Below, piece after piece: positions 9,559 through 16,929 of a DNA stretch of 64,000 nucleotides. Below the pieces are notes generated by a model. The model ran no database searches. It worked only from the letters and a program-made list of their open reading frames with translations, and was not told where the DNA came from. Origin of the DNA: Providencia rettgeri. GTDB taxonomy: Bacteria > Pseudomonadota > Gammaproteobacteria > Enterobacterales > Enterobacteriaceae. The stretch is from positions 3,782,001-3,846,000 of the forward strand of contig NZ_CP059348.1 in assembly GCF_013702265.1 (NCBI RefSeq). Reading direction: 5' to 3'. The translations under genes and the position numbers were made by a program. The stretch's first letter is position 1. Every line of letters begins with the position of its first letter.

Positions 9559-10452
9559 ATGAGCCAACAAAATACTACCAAAGGCGTACTGTGTGCCTTA
9601 GGCGCTTATTTTATTTGGGGTGTCGCTCCCATTTATTTTAAATCCATCAAAGAAGTGCCAGCTGAAGAAATTTTGACTCACCGTATTATTTGGTCATTCT
9701 TCTTTATGCTGTTATTACTGACAGTTACGCGCCATTGGAATTATTTCCGCCAAATATTAAAGCAGCCTAAAAAGATCTTAATTTTAGGTGTGACCGCCGT
9801 GACAATTGCGTCTAACTGGCTGATTTATATCTGGGCGGTGAATAATGGGCATATGCTGCAAGCCAGCTTAGGGTATTTTATCAACCCTCTGGTTAACGTC
9901 TTGTTTGGCATGATATTTTTACATGAGCGCTTCCGCCGAATGCAATGGGTTGCGGTCGGATTAGCACTCACCGGCGTATTAATTCAACTCTGGCAATTTG
10001 GCTCCGTGCCAATCATTGGATTAAGCCTTGCTGTGACGTTTGCCACCTACGGTTTATTACGTAAAAAATTGGGTGTCGATGCACAAATTGGTATGACATT
10101 TGAAACCTTATGGTTACTCCCTGTCGGTATTATCTTCCTGCTATTCTTTGCAGATAGCCCGACAAGCAACATGACCATGAACAGCTGGCATTTAAACATT
10201 CTCCTGATTGCAGCGGGGATTATTACTACGGTGCCATTGTTACTGTTTACTGAAGCCGCTAACCATTTAAGGCTATCAACATTAGGTTTCTTCCAGTATT
10301 TAGGCCCAAGCATCATGTTCTTACTTGCCGTCTTTGTGTATGGTGAAGTGATGACCCAAGAATTGTTAATTACATTTGGTTTTATCTGGGTTGCATTAAT
10401 TTTATTTACTTTAGATGCTTTATATACACAGCAGAAACTCAGAAGAAAATAG
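9559..10452 (+). CDS. rarD: Chloramphenicol-sensitive protein RarD, EamA-family permease
   Basis: A 297-aa inner-membrane protein with ten predicted transmembrane segments in two EamA/DMT halves. RarD is associated with chloramphenicol sensitivity; its physiological substrate is unknown. I chose the ATG at 9559, which gives MSQQNTTKGVLCALGAYFIW and matches the E. coli length of 296. A TTG 16 codons upstream is in frame but adds residues unlike the family. Upstream lies yigI. Downstream, where E. coli has corA, the accessory block begins, so rarD marks its left edge. Confidence 0.94.
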   Translation: MSQQNTTKGVLCALGAYFIWGVAPIYFKSIKEVPAEEILTHRIIWSFFFMLLLLTVTRHWNYFRQILKQPKKILILGVTAVTIASNWLIYIWAVNNGHMLQASLGYFINPLVNVLFGMIFLHERFRRMQWVAVGLALTGVLIQLWQFGSVPIIGLSLAVTFATYGLLRKKLGVDAQIGMTFETLWLLPVGIIFLLFFADSPTSNMTMNSWHLNILLIAAGIITTVPLLLFTEAANHLRLSTLGFFQYLGPSIMFLLAVFVYGEVMTQELLITFGFIWVALILFTLDALYTQQKLRRK

Positions 10453-10466
10453 AATTTAATTTTCCC

Positions 10467-10492
10467 TATTATGGGCATTCGTGCCCATAATA
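10467..10492 (+). terminator. Hairpin after rarD
   Basis: A perfect 10-bp inverted repeat TATTATGGGC/GCCCATAATA with a 6-nt loop lies 15 bases after the rarD stop. It lacks a T run on its 3' side, so it is either a weak terminator or an mRNA 3'-end stabiliser. Confidence 0.5.
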
Positions 10493-10821
10493 TCTGACTT
10501 AAATTAATATTAACCTGCATATTATATTACCCATTTAATGCACGTTTCATTTAATGGAACTAAAAAGGTTAAATTATTTAATATAATCAGCTTATTTTTA
10601 TTAAAATAATTTACCTTTTGGGTGTTTTCTTCTTGTTTTAGTTAATTTCAAAATAAAACATTTTATTGTTAAATTTCAATGCATTACAATATTTTTTATT
10701 CCTTGATTTTATCGTAAATTTGATTCATATTTAACTTACGTTAAATTCCACCTTATTAATACACCTTTCAAATATCAACCCATTGAAATAAAACAGTATA
10801 TTTATTTGTTGAAATAAATGA
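10493..10821. other. AT-rich non-coding stretch at left edge of accessory block
   Basis: No ORF, RNA gene or repeat can be supported. It is strongly AT-rich. A short inverted repeat (ATTTATT/AAATAAAT around 10799-10819) precedes the promoter of the next operon. Confidence 0.6.
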
Positions 10822-10850
10822 TTGCTTAATAGGAACTTGATAATTATATT
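10822..10850 (+). promoter_or_regulatory. Sigma70-type promoter of the permease-amidohydrolase operon
   Basis: -35 TTGCTT (10822-10827), 17-bp spacer, -10 TATATT (10845-10850). The predicted start near 10857 falls at the 5' edge of the structured leader that follows, which supports both calls. Confidence 0.6.
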
Positions 10851-10852
10851 GT

Positions 10853-10983
10853 ACGCCGCTTGTATTCACCCCAGCGGATGGTAATGGTCCGATTCATTAC
10901 TGACGTTTCATTAAAGTGCGCACGATGACAGTGATTTATATTCTGTCCTGGTGCGAGGTTTTCTGAAATTGAATACAAGGCGT
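10853..10983 (+). ncRNA. Candidate structured 5' leader (riboswitch-like), class not recognised
   Basis: Seen: a closing helix of ACGCC + TTGTATTCA (10853-10857, 10860-10868) pairing with TGAATACAA + GGCGT (10970-10983), 14 bp with a 2-nt bulge. It encloses a hairpin GTAATG/CATTAC (10881-10886, 10895-10900; 8-nt loop) and a two-part hairpin CGCAC/GTGCG plus GACAG/CTGTC (10919-10955). Together they form a three-way junction. CCGCT (10856-10860) can instead pair with AGCGG (10873-10877), which would break the closing helix. It starts at the predicted transcription start and lies about 150 nt before the permease gene. It does not match the TPP, lysine, glycine, guanidine-I, cobalamin, FMN or c-di-GMP consensus as I know them. 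Ligand sensing is inference. Confidence 0.5.
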
Positions 10984-11134
10984 CTATCCACATACCTAAT
11001 TAAATGATTTGTGTATGTAAAAAACAAAACATGTAGTGCTATAGCTCAAGTTATATGGCTGCATTTTAGGTTCACTCGGCCTGTGTATTCAGAAAGAGTT
11101 AACGTTGTTAAGGGCTTTTGGGAAGGGCTTCAAA

Positions 11135-12508
11135 ATGCAACAGAATACCGTTCAAATGAAACGTGTACTGACCACCCCTGCGTTAGTATTTTTCGGGCTG
11201 GCCTATATGGTGCCACTCGGAATTTTTACCACCTATGGACAAGTGACTGTATTAAGTGAAGGGCATCTGCCTATCGCTTATTTAATTACGCTCGCTGCTG
11301 TCTTCTTTACTGCCATGAGCTATTGCCGTATGACCAGTGCACTCCCACTTTCTGGGTCTGCTTATTCGTATGTGCAAAAAACCTTTGGTGGCACTCTTGG
11401 ATTTCTTGTTGGTTGGGCACAACTGCTGGATTATCTATTTCTGCCGATTATTAACTACATTGCGATTGGGATCTTTGTCCACGAAGCTTTCCCGAACATC
11501 CCAATGCCAGTGATAATCTGCTCAACCATCGCTGTTGTCAGCATCATGAACATTTTAGGTATCAAATTGGTATCTTGGATGAATATGCTGATTATTTTGA
11601 TGCAATTTGTCTTCATCGCCATATTCTTGTACATCTGCTTGCAAAACGCGATGGTACTTGATGTTGAAGCGCTGATGGCACCGCTCACCGTGATGTCATC
11701 ACAAGTGTCAGGGCTATTTGCGGGTGCTGCGGTACTGTGCTTAGCCTTCTTGGGCTTTGATGCCATTTCGACCATGGCCGAAGAGACAAAAGACGCACGT
11801 CGTGCTTTACCGAAAGCGATTTTATATACCGTATTTATTGCGGGAGCCTTGTTTATTGCCATCTCTTACGGCGCACATTTAATGTACCCAGTATGGCAAG
11901 ATTTTCTCCCTAATACGGATGTCGCCAGTATCGCGGTAATGCAGCAAGTAGGCGATAAAATGAAGTGGATCGGCGCCTCCTTAATGGCATCGAGCTTTAT
12001 TACCGCTTATGTTATCGGTGTATTTGCCTCTGCGATGACCTCGCAAGCCAGTATTGTGCGTATTTTCTATGCAATGGGTCGTGAAGGTGTGCTGCCTCGC
12101 TCTATCTTTGCGTATTTGCACCCGCGCCTGAATACACCTGTATATTCCATTATCTTTGTGGCCGTGGCTTCATTAATGTCGCTGGTGTTATCACTCAGCA
12201 TGGTTGCGTCGATGATTAGCTTTGGTGCGCTGATAGCCTTTACCTTTGTGAACTTATCAGTCATCAAACATTTCTACATTGACCGCAAAGCTTCCTTGGA
12301 TAATACCAAGTTGCTCACTTGCCTGATCATGCCATCCATTGGGGTTGTTTTAACCTTGTGGTTATGGACAAGCTTAGATGCAGAAGCCTTCACAGTCGGC
12401 TTATGCTGGCTAGCGGCAGGGGCAGGCTACCTCACGCTTCTGACTCATGGTTTTACTCGTCGTCCACCTGCTATCTCTGATGCCGAGACTGAGATGATTA
12501 TCAATTAA
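11135..12508 (+). CDS. APC-family amine/amino-acid permease, PuuP-like
   Basis: A 457-aa, twelve-segment APC-superfamily transporter of the inner membrane. Its sequence resembles the putrescine importer PuuP throughout: LSGSAYSYVQKTFGG, VGWAQLLDYLFLPIINY, LAFLGFDAISTMAEETKDARR, ASIVRIFYAMGREGVLP, INFGALVAFTFVNLS-like ISFGALIAFTFVNLSVI. A polyamine or related amine is therefore a reasonable substrate guess, but it is not proven. I chose the ATG at 11135 (MQQNTVQMKR), which has GGGAAGGG about eight bases upstream, over a TTG ten codons earlier. The gene follows a structured leader and is followed by a terminator and an amidohydrolase, suggesting uptake and hydrolysis of an amine or amide. It sits in the slot of E. 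coli corA. Confidence 0.85.
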   Translation: MQQNTVQMKRVLTTPALVFFGLAYMVPLGIFTTYGQVTVLSEGHLPIAYLITLAAVFFTAMSYCRMTSALPLSGSAYSYVQKTFGGTLGFLVGWAQLLDYLFLPIINYIAIGIFVHEAFPNIPMPVIICSTIAVVSIMNILGIKLVSWMNMLIILMQFVFIAIFLYICLQNAMVLDVEALMAPLTVMSSQVSGLFAGAAVLCLAFLGFDAISTMAEETKDARRALPKAILYTVFIAGALFIAISYGAHLMYPVWQDFLPNTDVASIAVMQQVGDKMKWIGASLMASSFITAYVIGVFASAMTSQASIVRIFYAMGREGVLPRSIFAYLHPRLNTPVYSIIFVAVASLMSLVLSLSMVASMISFGALIAFTFVNLSVIKHFYIDRKASLDNTKLLTCLIMPSIGVVLTLWLWTSLDAEAFTVGLCWLAAGAGYLTLLTHGFTRRPPAISDAETEMIIN

Positions 12509-12531
12509 TCCTCCAGTACCTTTTGTTGATT

Positions 12532-12562
12532 ATGGGGAAGCTTATCTTCCCCATTGTTTTTT
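12532..12562 (+). terminator. Rho-independent terminator between permease and amidohydrolase
   Basis: Perfect 9-bp stem ATGGGGAAG/CTTCCCCAT (12532-12540, 12546-12554) with a 5-nt loop and a TGTTTTTT tract. It would cut amidohydrolase expression relative to the permease unless read through. A second small hairpin GGCTCC/GGAGCC follows (about 12570-12584). Confidence 0.85.
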
Positions 12563-12603
12563 GGTTCTGGCTCCGTAGGAGCCCCTGATACAGACGGTTT
12601 ACG

Positions 12604-14325
12604 ATGAATAATAAAATTGCTGATGTGATTTATTTCAACGGTTATATCTATACCGCAGACAGTCAAGATAGTGTTGTCGACGCTATCGCCTTGAAAGAAG
12701 GTTATATTCTTGCAACAGGGACTTCAGATGAATTACACCAATATGTTGGCCCAGAAACCGAGAGCATCGACCTTGAAGGTAAGATGATGATGCCAGGGAT
12801 CATTGATGGACATATGCACCCATTTTGGGGCGGCATTCAGCTGTTCGGCTGCCATCTTAATTACGAATCCCTGACTATCGACCAAATTTTACAGCGCGTG
12901 CAAGATCACCTCGATAAAGATCCTCGCACGGGTGAAAATGACTGGCTAAAAGTCACTGCATGGTTACGCCAAGGCATGTTACCAGCAGGTATTGATATGT
13001 ACCGTGAAGATATGGACAAGCTCAATACGAAGCGCCCAGTCGTCCTGTTTTCTAATGACTGCCATACCCTCTTAGCCAATAGCCGCGCCCTTGAATTATT
13101 CGGGATCACCAAAGAAACCCCTGAACCACCCGATGGCAAAATCGGTAAATACGAAAATGGCGAACTTAATGGCATTTTAGAAGATGCGCCTGCCATGCGT
13201 GCTGCGGATAGCATCCCGTCTATTCGCGATGAACAAGCAGTTGAAGTCGCTGAATTAGTTCAAAAAGTATTGAATCAGCAAGGCGTTACCATGGTGATGG
13301 ATGCCCGCGTTTCTGAGCAACAATTAGAGGCTTTTCACCAGCTCCAGCAACGTGGCGAACTCACTTTGCGTTTCCAAGCTGCACGCGAAATCACGCCTGA
13401 TGATACCCCGAATGTGGCTGCCGTGGCTGCTGCTGTGGATAAAGCCGTGGCGTTCGCAAAAAAATGGCACCAAGCGGAGTGGACTCCGACACCGGGTATC
13501 GGTCTGCGTAACATCAAAATGTTTGTGGATGGCGTGCTGCAATACCCAACCATGACTGCATCATTATTGCAGCCATACCGCGTGAACAGAGGTACTGATT
13601 CAGCACCAAATTGGGTCGAAACCGATAATTACGGCGACCTCTATTTCACAGCTGAAATTCTGGATGAGCTACTCGAAAAAATCGCCGCAGCGGGTTACGA
13701 TCCTCACTTGCATACCGTCGGTGAAGGTGCCGTCTCTATCGTGCTGGATGCCATTGAAAAAATGCGTGCAGCTCACCCAGAGAAAGATATCCGCCCAGGC
13801 CTTGCCCATAATGAGCTGGTTGACGCCAAAGATTATGCTCGCTTTGCACGCCTAAAAACCATTGCGTGCTTATCATTCCAGTGGGCAGCACCAACCCCTG
13901 AACTGGCAGCTTTCGAAAAAAATATGCTGGGCGAAACCCGTTTCCAACAGCTAGAGCCGATCGCTAAGTTTATTGATGCGGGTGCAGTAGTGGCCTTTGG
14001 TAGTGATTGGCCAATTGATGATTTTGACGAATGGTATGATTTGAAAGTCGCCGCGACCCGTCGTGGCCGCGACATTAATGGTCAGCCAGCCCCAAGACTG
14101 GATAACGACCGTGATATGACCGTGATCGAGGTTTTACGTTCGGCAACGATTGATTCTGCTTATGCACAACATCGTGAAGATGTTTTAGGATCACTCGAAG
14201 CAGGCAAATTCGCGGATATGATCGTGCTAGATCGCAACGTATTTACCATCCCAGCTGATGATATTGAAAATGTGAAAGTGCTCCGTACCATTGTGGGCGG
14301 AAAAACGGTTCATATCGCGTCGTAG
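12604..14325 (+). CDS. Metal-dependent amidohydrolase, YtcJ/NfdA-like (Amidohydro_3)
   Basis: A 573-aa member of the amidohydrolase superfamily. Seen: the N-terminal beta-sandwich start (ADVIYFNGYIYTAD), the metal-binding MPGIIDGHMHPFWGG (His-x-His), an internal HTVGEGAVS segment, HNELVDAKDY, and the late Asp in FGSDWPIDDFD. The C-terminal GSLEAGKFADMIVLD is typical of the family. Relatives hydrolyse N-substituted formamides or other amides and are often annotated as AepA-like; the substrate here is unknown. No signal peptide is seen. The Shine-Dalgarno is poor, and AGGAG upstream is about 20 bases away and inside a small hairpin. It is likely the second gene of the permease operon, after an internal terminator. 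Confidence 0.85.
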   Translation: MNNKIADVIYFNGYIYTADSQDSVVDAIALKEGYILATGTSDELHQYVGPETESIDLEGKMMMPGIIDGHMHPFWGGIQLFGCHLNYESLTIDQILQRVQDHLDKDPRTGENDWLKVTAWLRQGMLPAGIDMYREDMDKLNTKRPVVLFSNDCHTLLANSRALELFGITKETPEPPDGKIGKYENGELNGILEDAPAMRAADSIPSIRDEQAVEVAELVQKVLNQQGVTMVMDARVSEQQLEAFHQLQQRGELTLRFQAAREITPDDTPNVAAVAAAVDKAVAFAKKWHQAEWTPTPGIGLRNIKMFVDGVLQYPTMTASLLQPYRVNRGTDSAPNWVETDNYGDLYFTAEILDELLEKIAAAGYDPHLHTVGEGAVSIVLDAIEKMRAAHPEKDIRPGLAHNELVDAKDYARFARLKTIACLSFQWAAPTPELAAFEKNMLGETRFQQLEPIAKFIDAGAVVAFGSDWPIDDFDEWYDLKVAATRRGRDINGQPAPRLDNDRDMTVIEVLRSATIDSAYAQHREDVLGSLEAGKFADMIVLDRNVFTIPADDIENVKVLRTIVGGKTVHIAS

Positions 14326-14347
14326 TTTTTTAATAAGTTAAAATAGT

Positions 14348-14385
14348 AAAAAGTGCCACAATTATATTTTGGCACTTTTTATTTA
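14348..14385 (+). terminator. Rho-independent terminator after amidohydrolase
   Basis: An 11-bp stem AAAAAGTGCCA/TGGCACTTTTT (14348-14358, 14370-14380) with A-rich and T-rich flanks on the two sides. It can act in both directions and would also end the small minus-strand gene that follows. Confidence 0.85.
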
Positions 14386-14438
14386 AAATAAAAAAATCAT
14401 CTGATTGTAAAAAATATCAAAATAAATAACAGATATGT

Positions 14439-14585
14439 TTAATTCAATTTTTCAATTACTTTCACATCAACAATTTTACAGCCACCACCGCCTTCTAAAG
14501 AAATTAAGCTACCTCTTATGAATAAAGTGGTTCCCAATATGACTATGCAAGTAAGTATGACTGCCATCGTTATATATTTTACCAT
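14439..14585 (-). CDS. Small single-pass membrane protein, 48 aa
   Basis: An ORF on the minus strand with the product MVKYITMAVILTCIVILGTT (first 20) ending in VIEKLN. One strongly hydrophobic segment spans residues 5-23, followed by a basic residue, a Gly-Gly-Gly-Gly-Cys turn (32-36) and a short polar tail with alternating Lys/Val. ATG at 14585 has AAGAGG about 10 bases upstream. The gene converges on the amidohydrolase terminator. It resembles no family I recognise. The clear TM/tail architecture, start signal and downstream terminator argue for a real small protein, but no homology supports it. Confidence 0.5.
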   Translation of the reverse strand: MVKYITMAVILTCIVILGTTLFIRGSLISLEGGGGCKIVDVKVIEKLN

Positions 14586-14994
14586 CCCTCATTGACCTCT
14601 TATTTTTCTGTTCGGCACACACATGATTCCATTGATTTTAATCACAAATTGTCACTAACGGGGCTTTTTCTTTCCCAGACCAAAAATAAATTCTTAAACT
14701 GAGTAAGATCAAGCACCCAGAAAAAGAGTAGCAAAGTTAAAATAGCGAAAATATACCTGTTTGCACTTATCTTAATGAAATATTTTTATAATATTCAAAT
14801 CTAGAATTAAATATAAATTTGAGTTTGGAATTATTATTTATCATGAAAGTAATTAGTTTCTCATTTATTAATTTCTTTAGGATAAAGATTAATTTTACAC
14901 TTTTTCTTTTTTCCCTCTTGCAAAAGAAAAAAGTTCCCGTTAATATCCGCCGCGTTTTCATTCATTCAATCAATTCACTGCAAGGAGGTTCATC
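14586..14994. other. AT-rich gap before the RtcB2 leader
   Basis: No gene can be supported. A 64-codon minus-strand frame (14767-14961) has low-complexity Lys/Ile/Asn composition and no Shine-Dalgarno and was not called. The promoter of the rtcB2 operon should lie at the right end, but I could not place it firmly. Confidence 0.55.
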
Positions 14995-15039
14995 ATGACA
15001 ACAATTAATCAAACTCTTTGCGGGCAGACTCAGAAATAG
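14995..15039 (+). CDS. Leader peptide ORF (14 codons) upstream of rtcB2-prfH
   Basis: ATG at 14995 has a near-perfect Shine-Dalgarno AAGGAGG seven bases upstream and reads MTTINQTLCGQTQK then TAG. Right after the stop codon an AT-rich hairpin forms (ACGTT AAAA / TTTT A AACGT, 15046-15068). The rtcB2 start about 100 bases further has only a weak Shine-Dalgarno. A strong ribosome-binding site on a tiny ORF before a weak one on the main gene is the layout of translational leader control. For a ribosome-repair operon this is mechanistically suggestive. Function is inference. Confidence 0.5.
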   Translation: MTTINQTLCGQTQK

Positions 15040-15140
15040 TCTTAGACGTTAAAAATCGTTTTAAACGTTAATTCAGCTATCTTCTCAAAACTTGCCTGCT
15101 AATCACCTTATTTTTCACATTAAAAATGAGTTAATAGCAT

Positions 15141-16274
15141 ATGGGCAATACCCTTCATTCTGTGGGCGAACATATTCGTTATATCGCGACAGAATCTACA
15201 TGGATTGAAAGTAAAGCAATCCAACAATTACAAACAACCGCTAATTTACCCGACATGGTGTCTGTGGTCGGCATGCCTGACTTACACCCAGGGCGTGGCT
15301 ATCCAATTGGCGCAGCATTTTTCTCGGCTAAACGCTTCTACCCAGCGTTGGTGGGTAACGATATCGGCTGTGGCATGAGCCTGTTCCAGACGGATATTAA
15401 GCGCGCCAAAGTCAACTTGGATAAGCTGGAAAAACAGCTGTCTGAAATGACGGACCATGCCCCGCAAGAGTGGCTAGATGAGCACGTTCCTGAATCCATG
15501 AAATCCCATGATTTTATGGCATCACTCAGCTCCATCGGTGGCGGTAACCATTTCGCAGAGTTTCAATCCGTCGATAAAATCATAAACCAAGAACTGTTTG
15601 AGCAAAGCGGTCTTGATAAACAAAAATTGTTGTTGCTTGTGCACAGTGGCTCGCGCGGGTTGGGGCAATCCATTCTTCGCAAACATGTTGAGCAACATAG
15701 CCATAATGGTCTGGATGAGCAATCTGTTGAGGCTGAGATTTACCTCAATGCACACCAAGATGCGCTACAGTTCGCGCAGATCAATCGCCAGTTGATTGGA
15801 CTGCGGATGATGCAGCAAGCTAAGGCTTCAGGGGAGCAACGTTTAGACCTCAACCATAATCTTGTTGAGCCATGCCGTATCGACGGGATAGATGGCTGGT
15901 TACATCGTAAAGGAGCAACACCTTCAGATAGAGGTTTTGTGGTTATTCCCGGCTCTCGCGGTGATTACAGTTATTTGGTGGCACCGGTTGCCAGTGATTT
16001 GAGTTTGAATTCCCTTGCTCATGGCGCTGGGCGAAAATGGATGCGAACGGAATGCAAAGGTCGTTTATCACATAAATATACGCCATTACAGCTATCCCGA
16101 ACCGCATTGGGCAGTCGCGTTATTTGTGCAAACAAACAATTGATTTATGAAGAAGCACCGCAATCCTATAAATCCATTGAGACCGTTATCGAAAGCATGG
16201 TAAATGTCGGCATCATTCAGGTTATTGCTCGCTTAGCGCCAGTGATCACTTATAAAACGAGCGGAGATTGCTAA
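15141..16274 (+). CDS. rtcB2: RNA ligase RtcB2 (RtcB family, PrfH-associated)
   Basis: A 377-aa GTP- and Mn-dependent RNA ligase joining 3'-phosphate (or 2',3'-cyclic phosphate) to 5'-OH ends. Seen: metal-site segments GMPDLHPGRGYPIG and VGNDIGCGMS (Cys and Asp ligands), GGGNHFAEF, HSGSRGLG, and the guanylylated His in NSLAHGAGRKW. It is shorter than the housekeeping RtcB of the rtcBA operon. Immediate linkage to prfH (TAATG overlap) identifies the RtcB2-PrfH module, reported to heal 30S subunits cut in the 16S decoding centre by colicin E3-type nucleases. The ATG start has a weak Shine-Dalgarno behind a leader ORF. Confidence 0.92.
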   Translation: MGNTLHSVGEHIRYIATESTWIESKAIQQLQTTANLPDMVSVVGMPDLHPGRGYPIGAAFFSAKRFYPALVGNDIGCGMSLFQTDIKRAKVNLDKLEKQLSEMTDHAPQEWLDEHVPESMKSHDFMASLSSIGGGNHFAEFQSVDKIINQELFEQSGLDKQKLLLLVHSGSRGLGQSILRKHVEQHSHNGLDEQSVEAEIYLNAHQDALQFAQINRQLIGLRMMQQAKASGEQRLDLNHNLVEPCRIDGIDGWLHRKGATPSDRGFVVIPGSRGDYSYLVAPVASDLSLNSLAHGAGRKWMRTECKGRLSHKYTPLQLSRTALGSRVICANKQLIYEEAPQSYKSIETVIESMVNVGIIQVIARLAPVITYKTSGDC

Positions 16275-16885
16275 TGGCATTATTACAATTTTCCTCAGCT
16301 CAAGGGCCTGATGAATGCTGCATTGCTGTCGAAAAAGCGTTTTCCTGCTTTTTAAAAGAGGCAGCTTTGCAGAATGTTCAAGTGGATGTGTTGGAATCTT
16401 TTCCCTCAAAACAGGGGCTAAAGTCCGTATTAGTCTCCTTAGAGGGGAAACAGAGCGAGCAACTGGTCAAGGCGTGGAGTGGAACCGTTCAGTGGCAATG
16501 CCAAAGCCTTCTGCGACCACGACATAAACGCAAAAATTGGTTTATTAGCGTGATAGCGTTTTCACCTATCCGCCCTTTAGAAGAGAGTGAAATCGAATAT
16601 GAATTCACAAAATCTCAAGGTGCTGGTGGCCAACATGTGAATAAAACCTGTTCCGCGGTGCGTGCCAAACATGTCGCTACAGGGATTAGCGTGAAAGTCC
16701 AATCGGAACGTAGCCAACATGCGAATAAGAAGCTGGCAAAAGAGCTAATTCATTGGAAGCTCAGTGAATTTCAATCTCAACAGCTGAGCTCTCTAGATAA
16801 GCAGCGCCATCTTTCTCACTATCAAATTGAACGAGGAAATGCCGCATTAGTTTTTGCTGGGAAAGAATTTAAGCGGGTTAACTAA
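16274..16885 (+). CDS. prfH: Peptide chain release factor-like protein PrfH
   Basis: A 203-aa class-I release-factor homologue with the hydrolytic GGQ motif in SQGAGGQHVNKT (Gly-Gly-Gln at about 118-120). A basic C-terminal region KVQSERSQHANKKLAKELI follows. It lacks the stop-codon-reading domain of RF1/RF2. The family is proposed to release peptides from ribosomes with a broken decoding centre so that RtcB2 can religate the 16S rRNA. The ATG at 16274 overlaps the rtcB2 stop codon as TAATG, implying translational coupling. An in-frame TTG two codons upstream is less likely. A hairpin follows. Confidence 0.92.
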   Translation: MALLQFSSAQGPDECCIAVEKAFSCFLKEAALQNVQVDVLESFPSKQGLKSVLVSLEGKQSEQLVKAWSGTVQWQCQSLLRPRHKRKNWFISVIAFSPIRPLEESEIEYEFTKSQGAGGQHVNKTCSAVRAKHVATGISVKVQSERSQHANKKLAKELIHWKLSEFQSQQLSSLDKQRHLSHYQIERGNAALVFAGKEFKRVN

Positions 16886-16890
16886 GTTAT

Positions 16891-16919
16891 GGGAAGCCAC
16901 AATAAATCTGTGGCTCCCC
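16891..16919 (+). terminator. Hairpin after prfH, likely terminator
   Basis: GGG-A-AGCCACA pairs with TGTGGCT-C-CCC (one mismatch) across a 7-nt loop in the 44-bp gap between convergent prfH and the orphan coiled-coil gene. The T tract is weak (AATTTG), so it may serve both directions. Confidence 0.5.
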
Positions 16920-16929
16920 AATTTGCTAC

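Noticed and set aside
10853-10983. Treating the inverted-repeat-bounded 131-bp element as a MITE
   Set aside because: No target-site duplication, no second copy in the window, and internal hairpins plus promoter alignment fit a transcribed RNA better.
11011-11259. 82-codon plus-strand ORF overlapping the permease start
   Set aside because: It overlaps the permease out of frame and looks like a shadow frame. A leader-peptide role is conceivable, but it has no good ribosome-binding site.
14767-14961. 64-codon minus-strand ORF upstream of the rtcB2 leader
   Set aside because: Low-complexity Lys/Ile/Asn composition expected from AT-rich DNA, no Shine-Dalgarno, and no recognisable domain.
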